A stretch of DNA of 64,000 bases from Natrinema amylolyticum (lineage in GTDB: Archaea; Halobacteriota; Halobacteria; Halobacteriales; Natrialbaceae). The translations under genes and the position numbers were made by a program. Shown here piece by piece: positions 35,895 through 45,498 of this stretch. Numbering within the stretch: the first letter of the stretch is position 1; each line of letters starts with the position of its first letter. The stretch is from positions 62,001 through 126,000 of the forward strand of contig NZ_JAIWPJ010000005.1 of NCBI RefSeq assembly GCF_020515625.1, given 5' to 3'. The notes under the pieces were generated by a model that did no database searches, was not told the origin of the DNA, and saw only the letters and a list, made by a program, of their open reading frames with translations.

Positions 35895-36821
35895 ATGGCA
35901 GCGGAACAGGCCGCAGACGGCTATCTCTTCGACCTCTACCGTCGATACATCGGTGAACCGGAGGATCGGACCGACGTCTACGTGGGATTCGGTCTGTTTC
36001 TCGGCGGAATCGGGCTGGCGATTATCGGCCTCGTGCTCTTCCTCTGGGGCAGCACGTTCGAGGCGCGATCCGGGACGTACTTCGCGTGGGTCGGTCCCGC
36101 GTACGCGCTCGCGATGATGGCACTTCCCGCGATGATGCTCGGAATCGTCGTGCTCCTGCCCTCGGAGCGCCGGATGCTGTACGCGTCGGTCGCCGGCGTC
36201 GCCATCACCGTCGGCGCGGTCGTCGGCTTTCTCTTCGCCTATCCCAACGACTGGAACGGCTACGGCGCGGATTACACCGTTCAGGTCGTCGCGGTCTACG
36301 CCCTCGGGCTCGCCGGCATCACCGCCTCGACGGGCGCGGCACTGATCGCTCACTACCTCGATATGGCACAGCAGGCCGAGGTCGTCGCGACCGAAGACGA
36401 CGAGGACGACGACGAGAACGAACTCACTGACGAAGAGATCCAGCGGGATATCGACGACGCGATGGACGGCGTCGAACTCTCGTGGGGCGGCGTCGAACAG
36501 ACCGAACACAAACGGCTGAACTTCTCGAGCGACGACCTCGAGGAGGTCAGTATCGACTCCGACGCCGGTACCACGACCACCCGATCGTCGGGCGTCGACG
36601 CACAGGTCGCCGGCCTCCAGGGACTGAAAGGTGGCGAGACGAAAGAAACCACCTCGAGTTCGACGGTCGACGACCAGACGGCGAAACTGAAGGAACTGCG
36701 CGAGCAACAGCGCGTCGAGGAACTGGCGACGGCCGACGACGACGGCGGTGCCGTCGACACCGTGACGAAACCGTTCTCCGGACTGCTCGAGCGCTTGCGG
36801 AAGCTGGTAAAACGGAATTAA
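35895..36821 (+). CDS. Haloarchaeal membrane protein next to salactin (DUF7139-like)
   Basis: 308 residues. Four hydrophobic helices (about 30-55, 65-90, 98-118, 130-155), then a long acidic cytoplasmic tail (about 165-300) with Glu/Asp runs and a basic end ([12 protein letters not shown]). No enzyme motif. I recall the family as DUF7139, found in haloarchaea. It sits 97 bp upstream of the salactin gene on the same strand, so it could anchor or localise salactin filaments; that is inference. AT-rich promoter about 35667-35680 and T-rich stretch near 35850. Confidence 0.75.
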   Translation: MAAEQAADGYLFDLYRRYIGEPEDRTDVYVGFGLFLGGIGLAIIGLVLFLWGSTFEARSGTYFAWVGPAYALAMMALPAMMLGIVVLLPSERRMLYASVAGVAITVGAVVGFLFAYPNDWNGYGADYTVQVVAVYALGLAGITASTGAALIAHYLDMAQQAEVVATEDDEDDDENELTDEEIQRDIDDAMDGVELSWGGVEQTEHKRLNFSSDDLEEVSIDSDAGTTTTRSSGVDAQVAGLQGLKGGETKETTSSSTVDDQTAKLKELREQQRVEELATADDDGGAVDTVTKPFSGLLERLRKLVKRN

Positions 36822-36888
36822 GACCAGTCAACCAGAAGAAATAGCGTATTGTATCGGTATTCTTGAAAGTGAAATTAATGCACATAGA

Positions 36889-36897
36889 TTTATAATC
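36889..36897 (+). promoter_or_regulatory. TATA box of the salactin gene
   Basis: TTTATAATC centred about 27 nt before the ATG at 36919. This spacing fits an archaeal promoter with a leaderless transcript, so salactin can be transcribed independently of the upstream membrane-protein gene. Confidence 0.6.
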
Positions 36898-36918
36898 CGT
36901 CGGTGGCCTTGCCCACAT

Positions 36919-37950
36919 ATGGCCAAAGGCCTAGACGTCGGAACGATGAACATCCTGTCAGCACAGCAGGATGGGAACGATACGGTTTTCGTGCAACAGC
37001 GTAACTCATTCGTCGAGATCGAGTACTCGGATATGGCCGAGCAGATGCTCTCGCGAAGCGAAGTGCTCCACATTCGCAAGGACGACAAGGTCTACGTCGT
37101 CGGCGACGACGCGCTCAACTTTGCGAACATTTTCAACAAGGAGACTCGCCGTCCGATGAAACACGGGATCCTCTCGAACGACGAGCAGAGCGCGATCCCG
37201 ATGATGAAGCTCATCATCGAGCAGGTCGTCGGCGAGCCCGCCTATCCCGACGAGAAACTTTACTTCTCGTCCCCTGCGGACCCGATCGACTCCGATCTCT
37301 CGACGCTGTACCACCAGAAGACGATCGAGTCGTTCCTCGACGACATGGGGTACGACTCCGAACCGATCAACGAGGGGATGTCCGTCATCTACAGCGAACT
37401 CGCGGACAACAACTTCACCGGACTGGGGATCAGTTTCGGTGCCGGGATGACGAACGTCTGTCTCTCCTACTACGCGGTCCCCGTCATGAAGTTCTCCGTC
37501 GCCCGCGGTGGCGACTGGGTCGACGAGCAGGCCGCCCGCGCGACCGGGACGCCCGTCGACAAGGTCACCTCTATCAAGGAGGACGACTTCGAACTCGACT
37601 TCACGACCGACGTCGGCGGCGTCGAGGGGGCGCTCTCGATTTACTACGAGAACCTGCTCGACTACGTCATCGAGAACATCGTCAAAGAGGTCGACGAGGA
37701 AGACGTCGAGGAAGGCCTGGACGTCCCCGTCGTCGTCACCGGCGGCACCTCGAGTCCCAGCGGCTTCGAGGCGCTGTTCAAGGACCACCTCGAGGACGCG
37801 AACATTCCGTTCTCGATCAGCGGCGTGACCCACGCGAACGAACCGCTGTATAGCGTCGCCCGCGGTGGCCTCGTCGCCGCGCGCTCCGACGAGGACGTCG
37901 ACCACCAGCAGGACGACGAGGAAGCGGAAGCGGCGGCCGCAAACGAGTAA
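36919..37950 (+). CDS. Salactin (haloarchaeal actin homologue)
   Basis: 343 residues. Actin-fold nucleotide-binding motifs are visible: phosphate-1 loop GLDVGTMNI (residues 4-12), phosphate-2 loop [11 protein letters not shown], and adenosine motif [13 protein letters not shown]. The acidic C-terminal tail ([20 protein letters not shown]) is disordered-like. The sequence corresponds to salactin of Halobacterium salinarum, an actin homologue described as forming dynamically unstable filaments growing from the cell poles, with a role linked to chromosome inheritance under low phosphate. Leaderless promoter; T6 terminator 22 bp after the stop. Confidence 0.88.
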   Translation: MAKGLDVGTMNILSAQQDGNDTVFVQQRNSFVEIEYSDMAEQMLSRSEVLHIRKDDKVYVVGDDALNFANIFNKETRRPMKHGILSNDEQSAIPMMKLIIEQVVGEPAYPDEKLYFSSPADPIDSDLSTLYHQKTIESFLDDMGYDSEPINEGMSVIYSELADNNFTGLGISFGAGMTNVCLSYYAVPVMKFSVARGGDWVDEQAARATGTPVDKVTSIKEDDFELDFTTDVGGVEGALSIYYENLLDYVIENIVKEVDEEDVEEGLDVPVVVTGGTSSPSGFEALFKDHLEDANIPFSISGVTHANEPLYSVARGGLVAARSDEDVDHQQDDEEAEAAAANE

Positions 37951-37972
37951 CCGTCGAGACTGACCGGTCGGA

Positions 37973-37978
37973 TTTTTT
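37973..37978 (+). terminator. T6 tract after salactin
   Basis: A run of six T lies 22 bp past the salactin stop and before the convergent zinc-ribbon gene. T-rich ends are the usual archaeal intrinsic terminator. Confidence 0.5.
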
Positions 37979-38080
37979 CGATACTCGACGGACAGCGGCT
38001 CGTCTCACGGCTCTCGTAGCTACTCGCAGTCGATGCAGACCTGATCGCGCGACAGCCGTGCGATCGGCAGATAGCTCGGT

Positions 38081-38275
38081 TCAGTGGCCACTCTCGTCGT
38101 CGGCCGATTCCTCGTAGAAGCGATTGAACGCGTCCCGCCAGGACTCGCGGTCCTCGCCCTCGGGCTGGTGTTCGACGGGGACGTCGGCGAACCCACAGTG
38201 AGGACACGCGACCGTCGACACCTCCCCGAGCGCGAGTTCTTCGACGGCACCCCCACACCGTGGACACTGCTCCAT
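38081..38275 (-). CDS. Small zinc-ribbon protein
   Basis: 64 residues. Two knuckles CPRCGG (residues 4-9) and CPHCGF (24-29) make a rubredoxin-type ribbon, followed by an acidic amphipathic part (SWRDAFNRFYEESADD). This CPxCG mini-protein type is abundant in haloarchaea; the molecular role is unknown. Starts ATG 38275. Convergent with salactin. Confidence 0.82.
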   Translation of the reverse strand: MEQCPRCGGAVEELALGEVSTVACPHCGFADVPVEHQPEGEDRESWRDAFNRFYEESADDESGH

Positions 38276-38442
38276 ACGTATAACTTTCCCGGGGCGTCCT
38301 TAACTCTATTCGAACCTATCGCGGAACGGAAACTTCCTGCCGGATCGATCATCGGCTCCGCAGACGTCGTCAGGTCGCTTCGGGTGTATTACTACTACGT
38401 ATTCAACAACCTTTTTGTATGCAAGCCATGTATGGCTCGGTA

Positions 38443-38835
38443 ATGAGTACGTCGTCCCACGGAACCGCGATCGATCGCTGTCAGCCCGCAGACGCCACGC
38501 CCGTCGCCCTCGAGGCCGCGGCGCTCGAGTCGACGGCACCGGAGTACCTCCGCGATCTCAAGGCCGAACTGACCGACGAGGGGATGATCCCCGCCGAACT
38601 GACCGTCGACGCGTGTTTCGACGAGGACTGCTCGCTCGCGACGCAGGACGAAGTGGATCGCATCCGCGGCTACGTGCGCGCCGGCTCCTTCCTCGGCGTC
38701 GGCACCGTGACCGTCACCGTCGACGACGTCGCCGATCCCGAGAAGGTCCGACCCGCGCTGGCGGCCTGTGCCGAGCGGGCCGACCGCGAGGGGCTCGCGT
38801 TCGACCTCGAGGGACCGATCGCCGTCGACGCGTGA
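38443..38835 (+). CDS. Conserved haloarchaeal protein upstream of the METTL5-like gene
   Basis: 130 residues from ATG 38443 (MSTSSHGTAIDRC); ATG 38419 is also in frame. Contains a Cys/acid segment (ACFDEDCSLATQDEVDRIRG), then a beta-strand-rich part (FLGVGTVTVTVDDVADPEKV) and a helix with Cys (ALAACAERADREG). I recognise no named domain. It ends 1 bp before the methyltransferase start (TGAGATG), so they are one operon, and it may assist that enzyme or a ribosome-related task. Confidence 0.7.
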   Translation: MSTSSHGTAIDRCQPADATPVALEAAALESTAPEYLRDLKAELTDEGMIPAELTVDACFDEDCSLATQDEVDRIRGYVRAGSFLGVGTVTVTVDDVADPEKVRPALAACAERADREGLAFDLEGPIAVDA

Positions 38836-38836
38836 G

Positions 38837-39475
38837 ATGGCCGGCCCCTCGCGGCGCACGCTCGCCCGCCGCCTCGAATCGATCGCGGACTTTTCGGACC
38901 CCGCCGCCGACCTCGAGCAGTATCTGACGCCGGCGGAGCTGGCGGCCCACATCTGTCACCTGGCCGGGTTACACGACGACCTCGAGCGGCCAGTCGTCGA
39001 TCTGGGCACGGGGACCGGAATGCTCGCGATCGCGGCGTCGCTTGCCGGTGCCGATCGGGTCGCGGGGATCGACGTGGATGCGGGCGCACTCGACCTGGCT
39101 CGCCGGAACGAACGGACGGTTCTGGACGATTACAGCGGGGACGGCCGCGCTCTCGAGTGGCTCCGCGGGGACGTCACTCGACATCCGTTTTCGACGACCG
39201 ACGCGACCGTGGTCTCGAATCCCCCGTTCGGCGCGCAGCGCGGGAATCGACACGCGGATCGAGACTTCCTCGAGACGGCCGGCGAGATCGCGGCCGTCTC
39301 CTATACGATCCACAACGAGGGAAGTCAGGAGTTCGTCGAGTCGTACGCCGCGGACGCGGGTGGCGACGTGACGCACGCGTTCCGGGCCGAGTTTCCGCTC
39401 GCGAAGCGATTCGAGTTTCACACCGAAGCTGAGGAGACGCTCGAGGCCGAGGTCTTCCGAATCGAGTGGGAGTAA
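38837..39475 (+). CDS. METTL5-like rRNA adenine-N6 methyltransferase
   Basis: 212 residues from ATG 38837. It starts with the family segment LEQYLTPAELAAHI, then SAM motif I DLGTGTGMLAIAASLAGA, acidic D after strand 2 (GIDVDAGALDLARRN), and catalytic motif IV N-P-P-F in VSNPPFGAQRGNRHAD. The protein family includes human METTL5, which methylates an adenosine of 18S rRNA; archaeal relatives are expected to modify 16S rRNA. Human METTL5 needs TRMT112; no such gene is here. Confidence 0.88.
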   Translation: MAGPSRRTLARRLESIADFSDPAADLEQYLTPAELAAHICHLAGLHDDLERPVVDLGTGTGMLAIAASLAGADRVAGIDVDAGALDLARRNERTVLDDYSGDGRALEWLRGDVTRHPFSTTDATVVSNPPFGAQRGNRHADRDFLETAGEIAAVSYTIHNEGSQEFVESYAADAGGDVTHAFRAEFPLAKRFEFHTEAEETLEAEVFRIEWE

Positions 39476-39556
39476 CGGTATCAGGTTCGATCGGGACGGA
39501 TTCGAGGACCGGAATTACCGCGATCCTCGCCGACGCCGGTGCGTCTCACCTAATGA

Positions 39557-39593
39557 GATGCTTTTTCTAATTCGAACGGAGATAAAAAGCATC
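39557..39593. terminator. Bidirectional terminator-like hairpin
   Basis: Perfect 10-bp inverted repeat GATGCTTTTT (39557-39566) and AAAAAGCATC (39584-39593) with a 17-nt loop. It lies between the convergent METTL5-like and rhomboid genes. Each strand carries a T5 run, so it could stop both transcripts. Confidence 0.6.
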
Positions 39594-39621
39594 GGCGGTC
39601 GATCGCGTCGTCACCGGGCGC

Positions 39622-41466
39622 TTAGCCGACCGAATCGTACGTCTCCTCGCTCGCGATCGCGACTCGCGTCCCGTCGGCGGCCGCGTAGACCGACTCGTTC
39701 TGGCGTTCGAAGGTGAGCCCGCCCGCCGTCGCCGTCTCGTTCGCGTCCGGAATCGGCGTCGTCGCGACGGCGTCGCGCTCGGTCGATGTCACTTCGAGGA
39801 CGAACGTCCCGTCGTCGGAGTCGATCGTCACGTTCCGATCGGCGATTCGCGCTTCGGCCCGTGACTCGTTCGATTCGTACGCGAGTTCGGTCGCCTCGCC
39901 GTCTTCGTCCAGTCGGACCTGATAGACGGTATCGTTGCCGACCGGTTCCCAGCCGGTGCGTTCGACGTGAACCGCTTCGCGCCAGCCGGGCCCGCCGACG
40001 TAAACCGTCTCCTCGCCCGTAAAGGAGAGGCGCTGCGCGCTGACCGCCTCGAGCCAGATCTCCCGCTCGTCGCTCGAGACGATCACCCCGCTCGACTCGA
40101 GACCCTCGTCGCTCTCGAGGGCCTCGATGCCGATGCCGCTGACGAGCCCGTTCTGGACGCCCTCGACGTACTCGACCGTGTAGTCCTCGACCTGGACGGC
40201 CGAGTCCGAGGACGCGGTGGCCTCGTCGACGACGAGGAAATTAGCGGGGATGGCGATGCCGGCAAGGACCGCGAGGATGCCGACGACCGCCAGAACGGCG
40301 GTCCCTCTGCGACCGAGGCCGAGCGGCGAACTCGAGTCGCGGGCTCGCGTTCGCGCGCCCGCGGCGATCTCGCGGACGCGGTCGACGCGCGCGGTGACGG
40401 CACCGCCCTGATAACTGGCATCGGCCAGCTCGAGCACCCGATCGACCGACGGCCGACCGCCGCCGTCCGATCGGGGAGTCGTCCCCGTTGACCGCGTGAA
40501 CAGCCCCTCGAGTCGGCGGGGGAGGAGCGGCCGCTCCGAGGCGGTCATCGATAGCGTGACGACCAGTGCGAGGACCGACACGACGGCGACGCCCGGGCCC
40601 TGATAGAGGACGTACGTGTTCTCGCCGCCGAACCAGTAGATCGCCCACAGCCGCTTCGAGAACCCGAACAGGAGGATCGCGAGCCAGAGCCGCAGCGGAT
40701 TCGGGCGCTGCCCCCGGCGCTCGAGGAGCGCGATGCCGAGGACGAAGCCGAGAAAGAGGCCCAGCGCGTGGCCCTGAATGGCGATGCCAGCCCACGACGG
40801 GGCGGAGGGCGGGCTCGGCTGGGCGGTGTAGACGTTGATCGGATCCCGGAGCGCGTAGAAGAGGCGCAGGACCACGCCCTGGACGCCGAGGGTGCCGACG
40901 ATCGTGACGATCGGGTAGTGGACGACGGCAAAGCCAGCGAGGGCGAAGACGACGCCGGAGAAGCCGATTACGGGACCGAGCGCGAACAGGCTCGTCACCA
41001 GCCCGATACCGATGACGATGAGCGGAAAGATCGCGAACGCCCGCACTCGAGGGTCGGTATGCCAGGCGTCGGCCCGCTGCGGATCGCGCGCGTCCGAATA
41101 GTGGCCCCAGGCGAACTCGGCGAGCGGTGCGACGACGACCGTTCCGGCCAGGTTTCCGACGAGGTGACCCAAACTCGCGTGGGAGAACGACGCCGCGGCC
41201 ATCCCGAGCGGGTAGAAGTACGACCAAGTTCGGTAGGGGATCGTCACCGGGTCGTCGAGGTTCGTGATGCCGTCCTGAACGAAGAGATAGACGCAGACCA
41301 CGAACGCGATGACGACGAGCGACCCCCACGGGACGCCGTACACGAATCGCGACCGGAGCACGTCGCGCCAGCGCCGAGCCGGCCGATGGACCCGTCGAAC
41401 GACCGCGATCGACCCCACCAGCGCTGCGACGACGAGGGCCGTCAGCAGGGCCGTGAGCGAGAGCAT
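39622..41466 (-). CDS. Rhomboid-family intramembrane serine protease with a large C-terminal domain
   Basis: 614 residues. The rhomboid core spans about 45-345: H101-x-x-x-N105 in [11 protein letters not shown], nucleophile S170 in G-F-S-G (168-171), and the partner His233 in [10 protein letters not shown] linker follows (about 350-410), then another helix ([20 protein letters not shown], about 413-432) and a 180-residue domain outside the membrane (about 435-614), rich in Glu/Asp with repeated strand patterns ([45 protein letters not shown]). This extracellular domain is not part of ordinary rhomboids. Probably cleaves membrane proteins, with the added domain choosing substrates. Confidence 0.85.
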   Translation of the reverse strand: MLSLTALLTALVVAALVGSIAVVRRVHRPARRWRDVLRSRFVYGVPWGSLVVIAFVVCVYLFVQDGITNLDDPVTIPYRTWSYFYPLGMAAASFSHASLGHLVGNLAGTVVVAPLAEFAWGHYSDARDPQRADAWHTDPRVRAFAIFPLIVIGIGLVTSLFALGPVIGFSGVVFALAGFAVVHYPIVTIVGTLGVQGVVLRLFYALRDPINVYTAQPSPPSAPSWAGIAIQGHALGLFLGFVLGIALLERRGQRPNPLRLWLAILLFGFSKRLWAIYWFGGENTYVLYQGPGVAVVSVLALVVTLSMTASERPLLPRRLEGLFTRSTGTTPRSDGGGRPSVDRVLELADASYQGGAVTARVDRVREIAAGARTRARDSSSPLGLGRRGTAVLAVVGILAVLAGIAIPANFLVVDEATASSDSAVQVEDYTVEYVEGVQNGLVSGIGIEALESDEGLESSGVIVSSDEREIWLEAVSAQRLSFTGEETVYVGGPGWREAVHVERTGWEPVGNDTVYQVRLDEDGEATELAYESNESRAEARIADRNVTIDSDDGTFVLEVTSTERDAVATTPIPDANETATAGGLTFERQNESVYAAADGTRVAIASEETYDSVG

Positions 41467-41567
41467 GGCTCGTGGTTCGAACGGGGGCGTATAGTGATTT
41501 GCCTTCAGCGACCGCGACGAGCGGCGGCTTCGAAAGGTACAAGCAGCCGACGGCCGGACTGAATGAC

Positions 41568-41852
41568 ATGGAACTGCGGGTCACCGAGAGCACCGAGAAC
41601 GAACTCTCGATCGAAATCGCCGGCGAGGACCACACCTTCATGAACGTGCTCAAGGGCGCACTGCTCGAGCACGACGACGTGAGTGCAGCGACCTACGACG
41701 TCAACCCCGAACAGTCGGGGGGACAGACCGAGCCCATCCTGACCATCAAGACCGAGGGCGGTGCCGATCCCCTCGAGTGTCTCGAGGACGGGGCCGTGAC
41801 CGTCCGCGAGAAGGCGATGTCGTTCCGAGAAGCGTTCGAAGCAGCCGCCTGA
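41568..41852 (+). CDS. rpoL: DNA-directed RNA polymerase subunit L
   Basis: 94 residues from ATG 41568. Archaeal Rpb11 homologue: [20 protein letters not shown], then [18 protein letters not shown], which is the family signature for dimerisation with RpoD. The frame is open to 41472, but homologues start at MELRV. Divergent from the rhomboid gene. Confidence 0.96.
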   Translation: MELRVTESTENELSIEIAGEDHTFMNVLKGALLEHDDVSAATYDVNPEQSGGQTEPILTIKTEGGADPLECLEDGAVTVREKAMSFREAFEAAA

Positions 41853-41903
41853 ACGGGACAACCGCCGGCCGATAGCCGATCGCACGACTCGTTTCGGCGC
41901 TCG

Positions 41904-41908
41904 TTTTT
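41904..41908 (+). terminator. T5 tract after rpoL
   Basis: CTCGTTTTTCG about 52 bp past the rpoL stop. A weak archaeal-type terminator ahead of a convergent gene. Confidence 0.35.
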
Positions 41909-41958
41909 CGTTCGAATCGGTTCGCCTGTCGGTCCTCGATAGCGGCGGCTCGATCGAC

Positions 41959-41999
41959 TGACGGCGACTCGATCACCGTGGTCGAGTGACGGCGACTCG
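41959..41999. repeat. 13-bp direct repeat
   Basis: TGACGGCGACTCG occurs at 41959-41971 and again at 41987-41999, in the spacer between rpoL and the zinc-ribbon gene. It may be a relic of a local duplication. Confidence 0.5.
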
Positions 42000-42019
42000 G
42001 CAGTGCGTCGCGACCCTCG

Positions 42020-42901
42020 TCAGCACGTCGCGTAAAAGGTGTAGATGTCCCCGTTCGGGGCGACGTGAACGTCGATTCCTTCCGCGTCGAACCCGGTTCG
42101 CATATCGTCGCCGTACCGCGAGAGATACTCCGCGACGATCGCCTCGGCGAGGGCGGACTCGTCGGTGTAATCCGCGGCCGAGACGCCCGTAATGACGACC
42201 GGCGCCTCTCGAGGGATCGCGTCGCCGCACGCGTGATCGAACCTGTCAGCGTCTACGTTCTCGGGATCGGAATCCCCGAACTCGCGCTCGACGAGCCGAC
42301 GGTTCTGGTACTCCGCGTAGGCCGCGAGGCCGCTATCGTACGTTCGACTCTCGGCGGCGTCTCGTTCGTTCTCGAGGCGGTCGTGAATCTCCTCTTCCGT
42401 GGCCTCGAGATCGAGCCCGCCGGACTCGGCCCCGTCACCGGGCGCGTCCGGCGGCGACGGCTGGCCGATCCCCGGCAGCACCGACAGCGGGACGATCCCC
42501 GTCGCGAACAGCGCGACGACGACGCCGAGAACGGCGAAAATAGGCAGATAGGGTTTCGCAACCTCGAACCAGCTCGGCGTGTCGAGGTCCCGTTCCAGAC
42601 CCTCGTAGGTCTGCTCGACCCGCTCGAGGTCCGGATTGCCACAGCGCGAACACGGCGGAGTGTTTCGGACGTGTTCGCGGCCGCAGTTCGGACAGGCCCA
42701 GACGTACTCCTCGCCGGTTTCGACGGTTCCGGAGGGTATCGGCTCGCGATCGACGTCGGGAGCGCCGTCGCTCCCGGGCCCGGATTCGCGCTCCTCGTCG
42801 ACGCGGACGACCGCCTTCTCGAACGAGTTATGGCCGCAGTCGTCACAGGGCGGGTCGTTCTCCGCGTGCGGTTTGCCACACCGCGTACACCGCCAGTTCA
42901 C
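42020..42901 (-). CDS. Double zinc-ribbon membrane protein with a reduced CAP-like domain (copy 1)
   Basis: 293 residues. Two N-terminal zinc knuckle pairs: CTRCGKPH/CDDCGHNSF (residues 5-27) and CPNCGREH/CSRCGNPD (about 70-92). Then one membrane helix (about 118-140: LPIFAVLGVVVALFATGIVP), a proline/glycine linker, and a C-terminal domain (about 165-293: EEEIHDRLENERDAAESRTY, LAAYAEYQNRRL, ending in IYTFYATC). The start and end of this domain recall CAP/SCP domains (…N-x-x-R…, final Y-x-T-x-x-C), but the CAP His/Glu cluster is not visible. A close paralog follows upstream on the same strand. Ribbons inside, CAP-like part outside. Confidence 0.72.
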   Translation of the reverse strand: MNWRCTRCGKPHAENDPPCDDCGHNSFEKAVVRVDEERESGPGSDGAPDVDREPIPSGTVETGEEYVWACPNCGREHVRNTPPCSRCGNPDLERVEQTYEGLERDLDTPSWFEVAKPYLPIFAVLGVVVALFATGIVPLSVLPGIGQPSPPDAPGDGAESGGLDLEATEEEIHDRLENERDAAESRTYDSGLAAYAEYQNRRLVEREFGDSDPENVDADRFDHACGDAIPREAPVVITGVSAADYTDESALAEAIVAEYLSRYGDDMRTGFDAEGIDVHVAPNGDIYTFYATC

Positions 42902-43042
42902 TGATAGAAGTGCACGACTGCGGAGGGATAAGCGTATTGGACGGTCGAACGCGTTGATCCGTGAGTCGCTAGGCCAACTCGACGATGCGGTTTCGGTCGT
43001 CGGTCCGCTCCCTCGGAGAGCGTTCGATCGAACACGGACCGG

Positions 43043-43867
43043 CTAGCACGTCGCGTAGAACACGTAGACCGAGCCGTCGACGACGTGGAGATCGATCCCC
43101 TCGCCGTCGTACCCGGACCCGGTAACGCCGTCGCCCGAGCGCATGAGATCGACGACGCCGTCGGCGAGCGCCGCTTCATCGTCGTAGTTCGCCGTCGACA
43201 GGGCGTACGGTAACTGGCCCTCCTCGAGCCTGCCGCGACAGTCGATTCCGAAGTCGCTCAGCGATACCGCCTCGACCCTCGCGTCCTCGTATTCGATCGC
43301 CACGTACGCACGGTTGTGGTACTCCGCGTACGCCGCGAGCCCGTCGTCGTACGTCCGCGAGTCGGCGCGCTCGTCCTCGAGGCGGTCGTGGATCAACTCC
43401 TCAGTCCGTTCGAGATCGATCCCCGCCGCCTCGGTTCCGTCGCCGGGCGCGTCGGGCGGGTCCGGCGTGACGATTCCGTTTATCATCGTTGGCGAGACGA
43501 TTCCCGTCGCGAACAGCGCGCCGATCAGGACGACGACGGCGACAACGGGCAGGTACGGTTTGGCGACTCCCAGCCAGCCCGGCGCGTCGAGATCGCGGTC
43601 GACGTCGTCGTACGTCTGCTCGGCCTTCTCGAGGGTCGGATCGCCACAGCGCGAGCAGGGCGGATTGTTCTTGACGTGCTCGCGGCCGCAGCTCGTGCAG
43701 GCCCAGACGTAGGACGGGCCGCTGTCTATTCCGCCGGCCGACGAGGACGCCGACTCGTCGTCCCCCTCGCGGACGACCGCCTCTTCGAACGAGTTATGGC
43801 CACACTCGTCACAGGGCGGGTCGTTCTCCGCGTGCGGCTTCCCACACCACGTACATCGCCATCTCAC
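43043..43867 (-). CDS. Double zinc-ribbon membrane protein with a reduced CAP-like domain (copy 2)
   Basis: 274 residues and the same layout as the neighbouring copy: CTWCGKPH/CDECGHNSF, CTSCGREH/CSRCGDPT, one helix (YLPVVAVVVLIGALFATGIV), then LIHDRLEDERADSRTY to VYVFYATC. The two genes are 141 bp apart and aligned end to end, so a tandem duplication is clear. Copy 2 has a shorter linker after the first ribbon. Function unknown. A sensing or envelope role is possible, since cytoplasmic ribbons are linked to an outer domain. Confidence 0.72.
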   Translation of the reverse strand: MRWRCTWCGKPHAENDPPCDECGHNSFEEAVVREGDDESASSSAGGIDSGPSYVWACTSCGREHVKNNPPCSRCGDPTLEKAEQTYDDVDRDLDAPGWLGVAKPYLPVVAVVVLIGALFATGIVSPTMINGIVTPDPPDAPGDGTEAAGIDLERTEELIHDRLEDERADSRTYDDGLAAYAEYHNRAYVAIEYEDARVEAVSLSDFGIDCRGRLEEGQLPYALSTANYDDEAALADGVVDLMRSGDGVTGSGYDGEGIDLHVVDGSVYVFYATC

Positions 43868-43953
43868 TGATACTACCCGCTAATCACTCGAATATAAATA
43901 TGTCGGATAGCGAACGAAACCCGTCGCTCGACCGCCGGTCGTCCGGTTCGGAG

Positions 43954-44769
43954 TCAGAGGCGGACGGGAACGCCGCGTTCGTCGAGATAGGCCTTCGTCT
44001 CCTCGATCGAGTACTCGTCAAAGTGGAAGATCGAGGCCGCGAGGCCGGCGTCGGCGCCCGCCTCGGTGAAGACGTCGTACATGTCTTCGGGGCCGCCACA
44101 GCCCGACGAGGCGATAACGGGCGTGTCGACGGTGTCACAGACAGCCTCCGTCAGGTGGAGGTCGTAGCCGTCTTTCGTTCCGTCCTTGTCGATCGAGTTG
44201 ACGAAGAGTTCGCCCGCACCGCGGGACTCGGCCTCTGCCGCCCACTCGAGGACGTCGATTCCGGTTCCCTCGCGGCCGCCCTTTTTGGTGCACTCGAACC
44301 AGCAGGACTCGCCGTCGACCTTGACGTAGTGTTCGCCCTGTTCGTCGAAGCGCCGTCTGGCGTCGACGCTGATGACGATACACTGGCTGCCGAACGCGCG
44401 CGCGCCCTCGTTGATCAGTTCGGGCCGCTCGAGCGCGCCCGTAGTGATCGAGACCTTGTCCGCGCCGGCCCGCAGCGTCTCCTTGATGTCCTCGGTAGTC
44501 CGGATGCCGCCGCCCACGGTGAGGGGGATGAAGACCTCGTCGGCGACGCGCTCGACGACGTCGAGCATCGTCTCGCGGCCCTCCGCGGAGGCGGTGATGT
44601 CGAGGAAGACGAACTCGTCCGCGCCGGACTCGTTGTAGGCCTTGGCCATCTCGACCGGATCGCCGGTGTACTTCAGGTCCTCGAAGTTGACGCCGGTGTA
44701 GACCGCCGGGTTCCCGTCCTCGTCGAGATCCACGTCGATACACGGGATGACTCGCTTGGTCAGTACCAT
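43954..44769 (-). CDS. hisF: Imidazole glycerol phosphate synthase cyclase subunit
   Basis: 271 residues, TIM barrel. [16 protein letters not shown] carries the catalytic Asp near residue 11; the phosphate-binding [13 protein letters not shown] and [12 protein letters not shown] are present; [13 protein letters not shown] follows VISV. With HisH (amidotransferase, not in the window) it makes IGP and AICAR in histidine synthesis. One extra loop ([19 protein letters not shown]) is common in haloarchaea. Other his genes are not clustered here. Confidence 0.95.
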   Translation of the reverse strand: MVLTKRVIPCIDVDLDEDGNPAVYTGVNFEDLKYTGDPVEMAKAYNESGADEFVFLDITASAEGRETMLDVVERVADEVFIPLTVGGGIRTTEDIKETLRAGADKVSITTGALERPELINEGARAFGSQCIVISVDARRRFDEQGEHYVKVDGESCWFECTKKGGREGTGIDVLEWAAEAESRGAGELFVNSIDKDGTKDGYDLHLTEAVCDTVDTPVIASSGCGGPEDMYDVFTEAGADAGLAASIFHFDEYSIEETKAYLDERGVPVRL

Positions 44770-44886
44770 GTGGTTCTTACCGGACCGTTCGCACCGGGGA
44801 TAGTAAAGGGGTCTGGATCGGGTGCCGAGTGATCGGCCGTCCGCGGCCGCGCGACGCCGGACTCGAGTCGGCGCTCGACGGTCACC

Positions 44887-45498
44887 TCAGGCCGTCTGGA
44901 GTCGCTTTCGGAACGCCGCGACGGCGTCCGGCAGGACCTCGAGTTGCGCTCGCAGGCGCACGTACTCGCCGTATTCGTCGCCGAGCGAGACGGCGGTGTC
45001 GGCGTCGTCGTCCGCGGCTCGCCGTACCCGCTCGTCGGTCCACTCGAGCGATCGCAGCGTCTCCGCGAGGACGTCCGTCCCGAGCGAGGGGTAGGTCAGC
45101 GACTCCCGCACCGACGCGGCCGCGTCGATCGCCGCCGTTCGTTCCGCGCGGATCTCGTCGACGGTGTCGGGGACCGAGACCGTCCCGTCCTCGATTCCGT
45201 CGCGCACGCGCTCGAGAGCCCGATACCGCTGTTCGAACCGGACGGCCTCCTGGAGGCCGATCCCGAGCCGTCCGTCTTCGATCGCCTCGCGAAGGCCGCT
45301 TTCCGCGCTCGAAACCGGATCCGCGACTCGCCAGAGCGCGCCTTCGAGGTGATCGTCGAGCTCCGCGTCGACGCCGTCGAGCCAGTCCCGATCCGTCCGC
45401 CGGGTTGGAAGGTCTGCAGCCTCGACGCGATCGGTCGCCGCCTCGAGCGCGGCGTCGAAGACCGGCGCCAAATCCGTCGGCTCGTCGAGACGGTCCAC
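44887..45498 (-). CDS. Uncharacterised helical protein; reading frame continues upstream to 45876 without a usual start codon
   Basis: From GTG 45498 the frame gives 203 residues, mostly acidic helices (GLQEAVRFEQRYRALERVRD, then TLRSLEWTDERVRRAADDDA). The same frame stays open and coding-like upstream for another 126 codons to the TAA at 45879-45877, reading for example EALVETVLDERREVRSIARD and YRGSDDYRLRAALLYARLES. I checked every codon there and found no ATG, GTG or TTG. The true gene is probably about 300 codons long with a non-standard or mutated start, or has an indel near its 5' end. Family not recognised. Confidence 0.6.
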   Translation of the reverse strand: MDRLDEPTDLAPVFDAALEAATDRVEAADLPTRRTDRDWLDGVDAELDDHLEGALWRVADPVSSAESGLREAIEDGRLGIGLQEAVRFEQRYRALERVRDGIEDGTVSVPDTVDEIRAERTAAIDAAASVRESLTYPSLGTDVLAETLRSLEWTDERVRRAADDDADTAVSLGDEYGEYVRLRAQLEVLPDAVAAFRKRLQTA

